Source of the DNA: Campylobacteraceae bacterium
GTDB lineage: Bacteria > Campylobacterota > Campylobacteria > Campylobacterales > Sulfurovaceae
Assembly: GCA_027023325.1 (NCBI GenBank)
Contig: JALVVQ010000287.1
Coordinates: forward strand, 1 to 6,902
DNA: 6,902 nucleotides
Direction: 5' to 3'
Positions 6,472-6,902 of this stretch are shown in pieces. Position numbers and translations under genes: made by a program. Each line of letters starts with the position of its first letter. Within the stretch, counting starts at the first letter, position 1. The notes under the pieces are model-generated. The model made no database searches. It was not told where the DNA came from and saw nothing but the letters and a program-made list of their open reading frames with translations.

Positions 6472-6902
6472 CTACACCCTCCTTATCTCGACATCGGTAC
6501 TATGCATTACTGCACCTCCAAAGGTCGGTTCAATATCATCTTTGATGATCACGGCATCATTGGCACCATTGCCGTATGCCATCTCCATTCCTTCACTTTG
6601 ACTGCCAAATCCATGCAGCATAAAGGTCTGATTGGGGGCGATCTTCTCTGTAGGATAGGCCATGAGTTGCACCTTGCCTACTTCACTTTTGACTTCTACC
6701 CTGTCACCAAAGGCGATACCCATCTTTTTGGCTACGCGTTTATTGATCCAGACATAGTTGGTAGGAATCAGGTCGCGAAGCATGGCATTGTTGGTCGTAC
6801 CGCTCTGAGTAAACTGTGCATGGCGTCCTGTGATGAGTCTAAATTTACCCTCAGGTACCGTAAACTTCCATGCATTATGCCAGGTAGGCATCGCATCGAT
6901 AT
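6472..6902 (-). CDS. Molybdopterin oxidoreductase catalytic subunit (PsrA/PhsA type), C-terminal 142 residues only
   Basis: The frame is open to the window edge, so only the C-terminal molybdopterin-dinucleotide binding domain is present; the ATG at 6891 is internal. Features of that domain are FRLITGRHAQFTQSGTTNN near its start, WINKRVAKKMGI and GDRVEVKSEVGKVQL (the beta-barrel part), MLHGFGSQSEG, and the ending GGAVMHSTDVEIRRV. The text reads most like PsrA/PhsA (polysulfide or thiosulfate reductase) members of the DMSO reductase family, which hold molybdenum or tungsten in two pterin guanine dinucleotides. The Tat signal, N-terminal [4Fe-4S] motif and metal-ligand residue would decide the type and are outside the window. 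The gene order catalytic, four-cluster ferredoxin, NrfD agrees with a Psr/Phs/Srr-like complex. A tetrathionate, arsenate or other reductase of the same superfamily is not excluded. Confidence 0.85.
   Translation of the reverse strand, partial: IDAMPTWHNAWKFTVPEGKFRLITGRHAQFTQSGTTNNAMLRDLIPTNYVWINKRVAKKMGIAFGDRVEVKSEVGKVQLMAYPTEKIAPNQTFMLHGFGSQSEGMEMAYGNGANDAVIIKDDIEPTFGGAVMHSTDVEIRRV

Overview
The window looks like chromosomal DNA of a Campylobacterota (epsilonproteobacterial) sulfur- or anaerobic-respiring bacterium, possibly near Sulfurovum, Sulfuricurvum or Sulfurimonas. The basis is the HQWRQPL-type histidine kinase, a small haem-less cytochrome-like periplasmic protein of a kind I associate with this group, strong AGGAGG ribosome binding sites, tight gene packing and a GC content roughly in the mid-40s (hand count of a few lines). 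The genus is a guess; the phylum is moderately supported.

Two gene blocks converge. On the + strand (2-3337) are three overlapping genes: a type I periplasmic ligand-binding protein of the LivK/Peripla_BP_6 class (5' end off the window), a two-TM sensor histidine kinase, and a response regulator. They overlap by ATGA and by 8 bp, and no transporter permease or ATPase gene is visible. I read this as a three-component sensory system in which the binding protein loads the kinase, comparable in logic to TorT/TorS/TorR.

On the - strand, read from 6902 down to 3327, are: the C-terminal end of a molybdopterin oxidoreductase catalytic subunit (PsrA/PhsA type, truncated by the window edge), a four-cluster ferredoxin-like electron-transfer subunit, a ten-TM NrfD/PsrC-family quinone-interacting membrane subunit, a small exported cytochrome-like protein without a haem motif, a 175-base non-coding stretch, and fdhD. 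The first four have gaps of 2 to 13 bases and clear Shine-Dalgarno sites, so they form one operon. FdhD (sulfur transfer to the bis-MGD cofactor) fits as the maturation factor of this or another molybdoenzyme.

Together the window describes a quinol-linked respiratory reductase for a sulfur compound (polysulfide, thiosulfate or a relative; substrate unproven), a maturation factor, and a dedicated-looking sensor module next door. The two blocks meet tail to tail with an 11-bp overlap of fdhD and the response regulator gene. The only non-coding stretch over 100 bases is 4110-4284, upstream of fdhD; it holds a 7-bp long-range inverted repeat, smaller hairpins, a perfect 13-base palindrome and a possible promoter. 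I see no tRNA, rRNA, CRISPR array, insertion sequence or phage gene.
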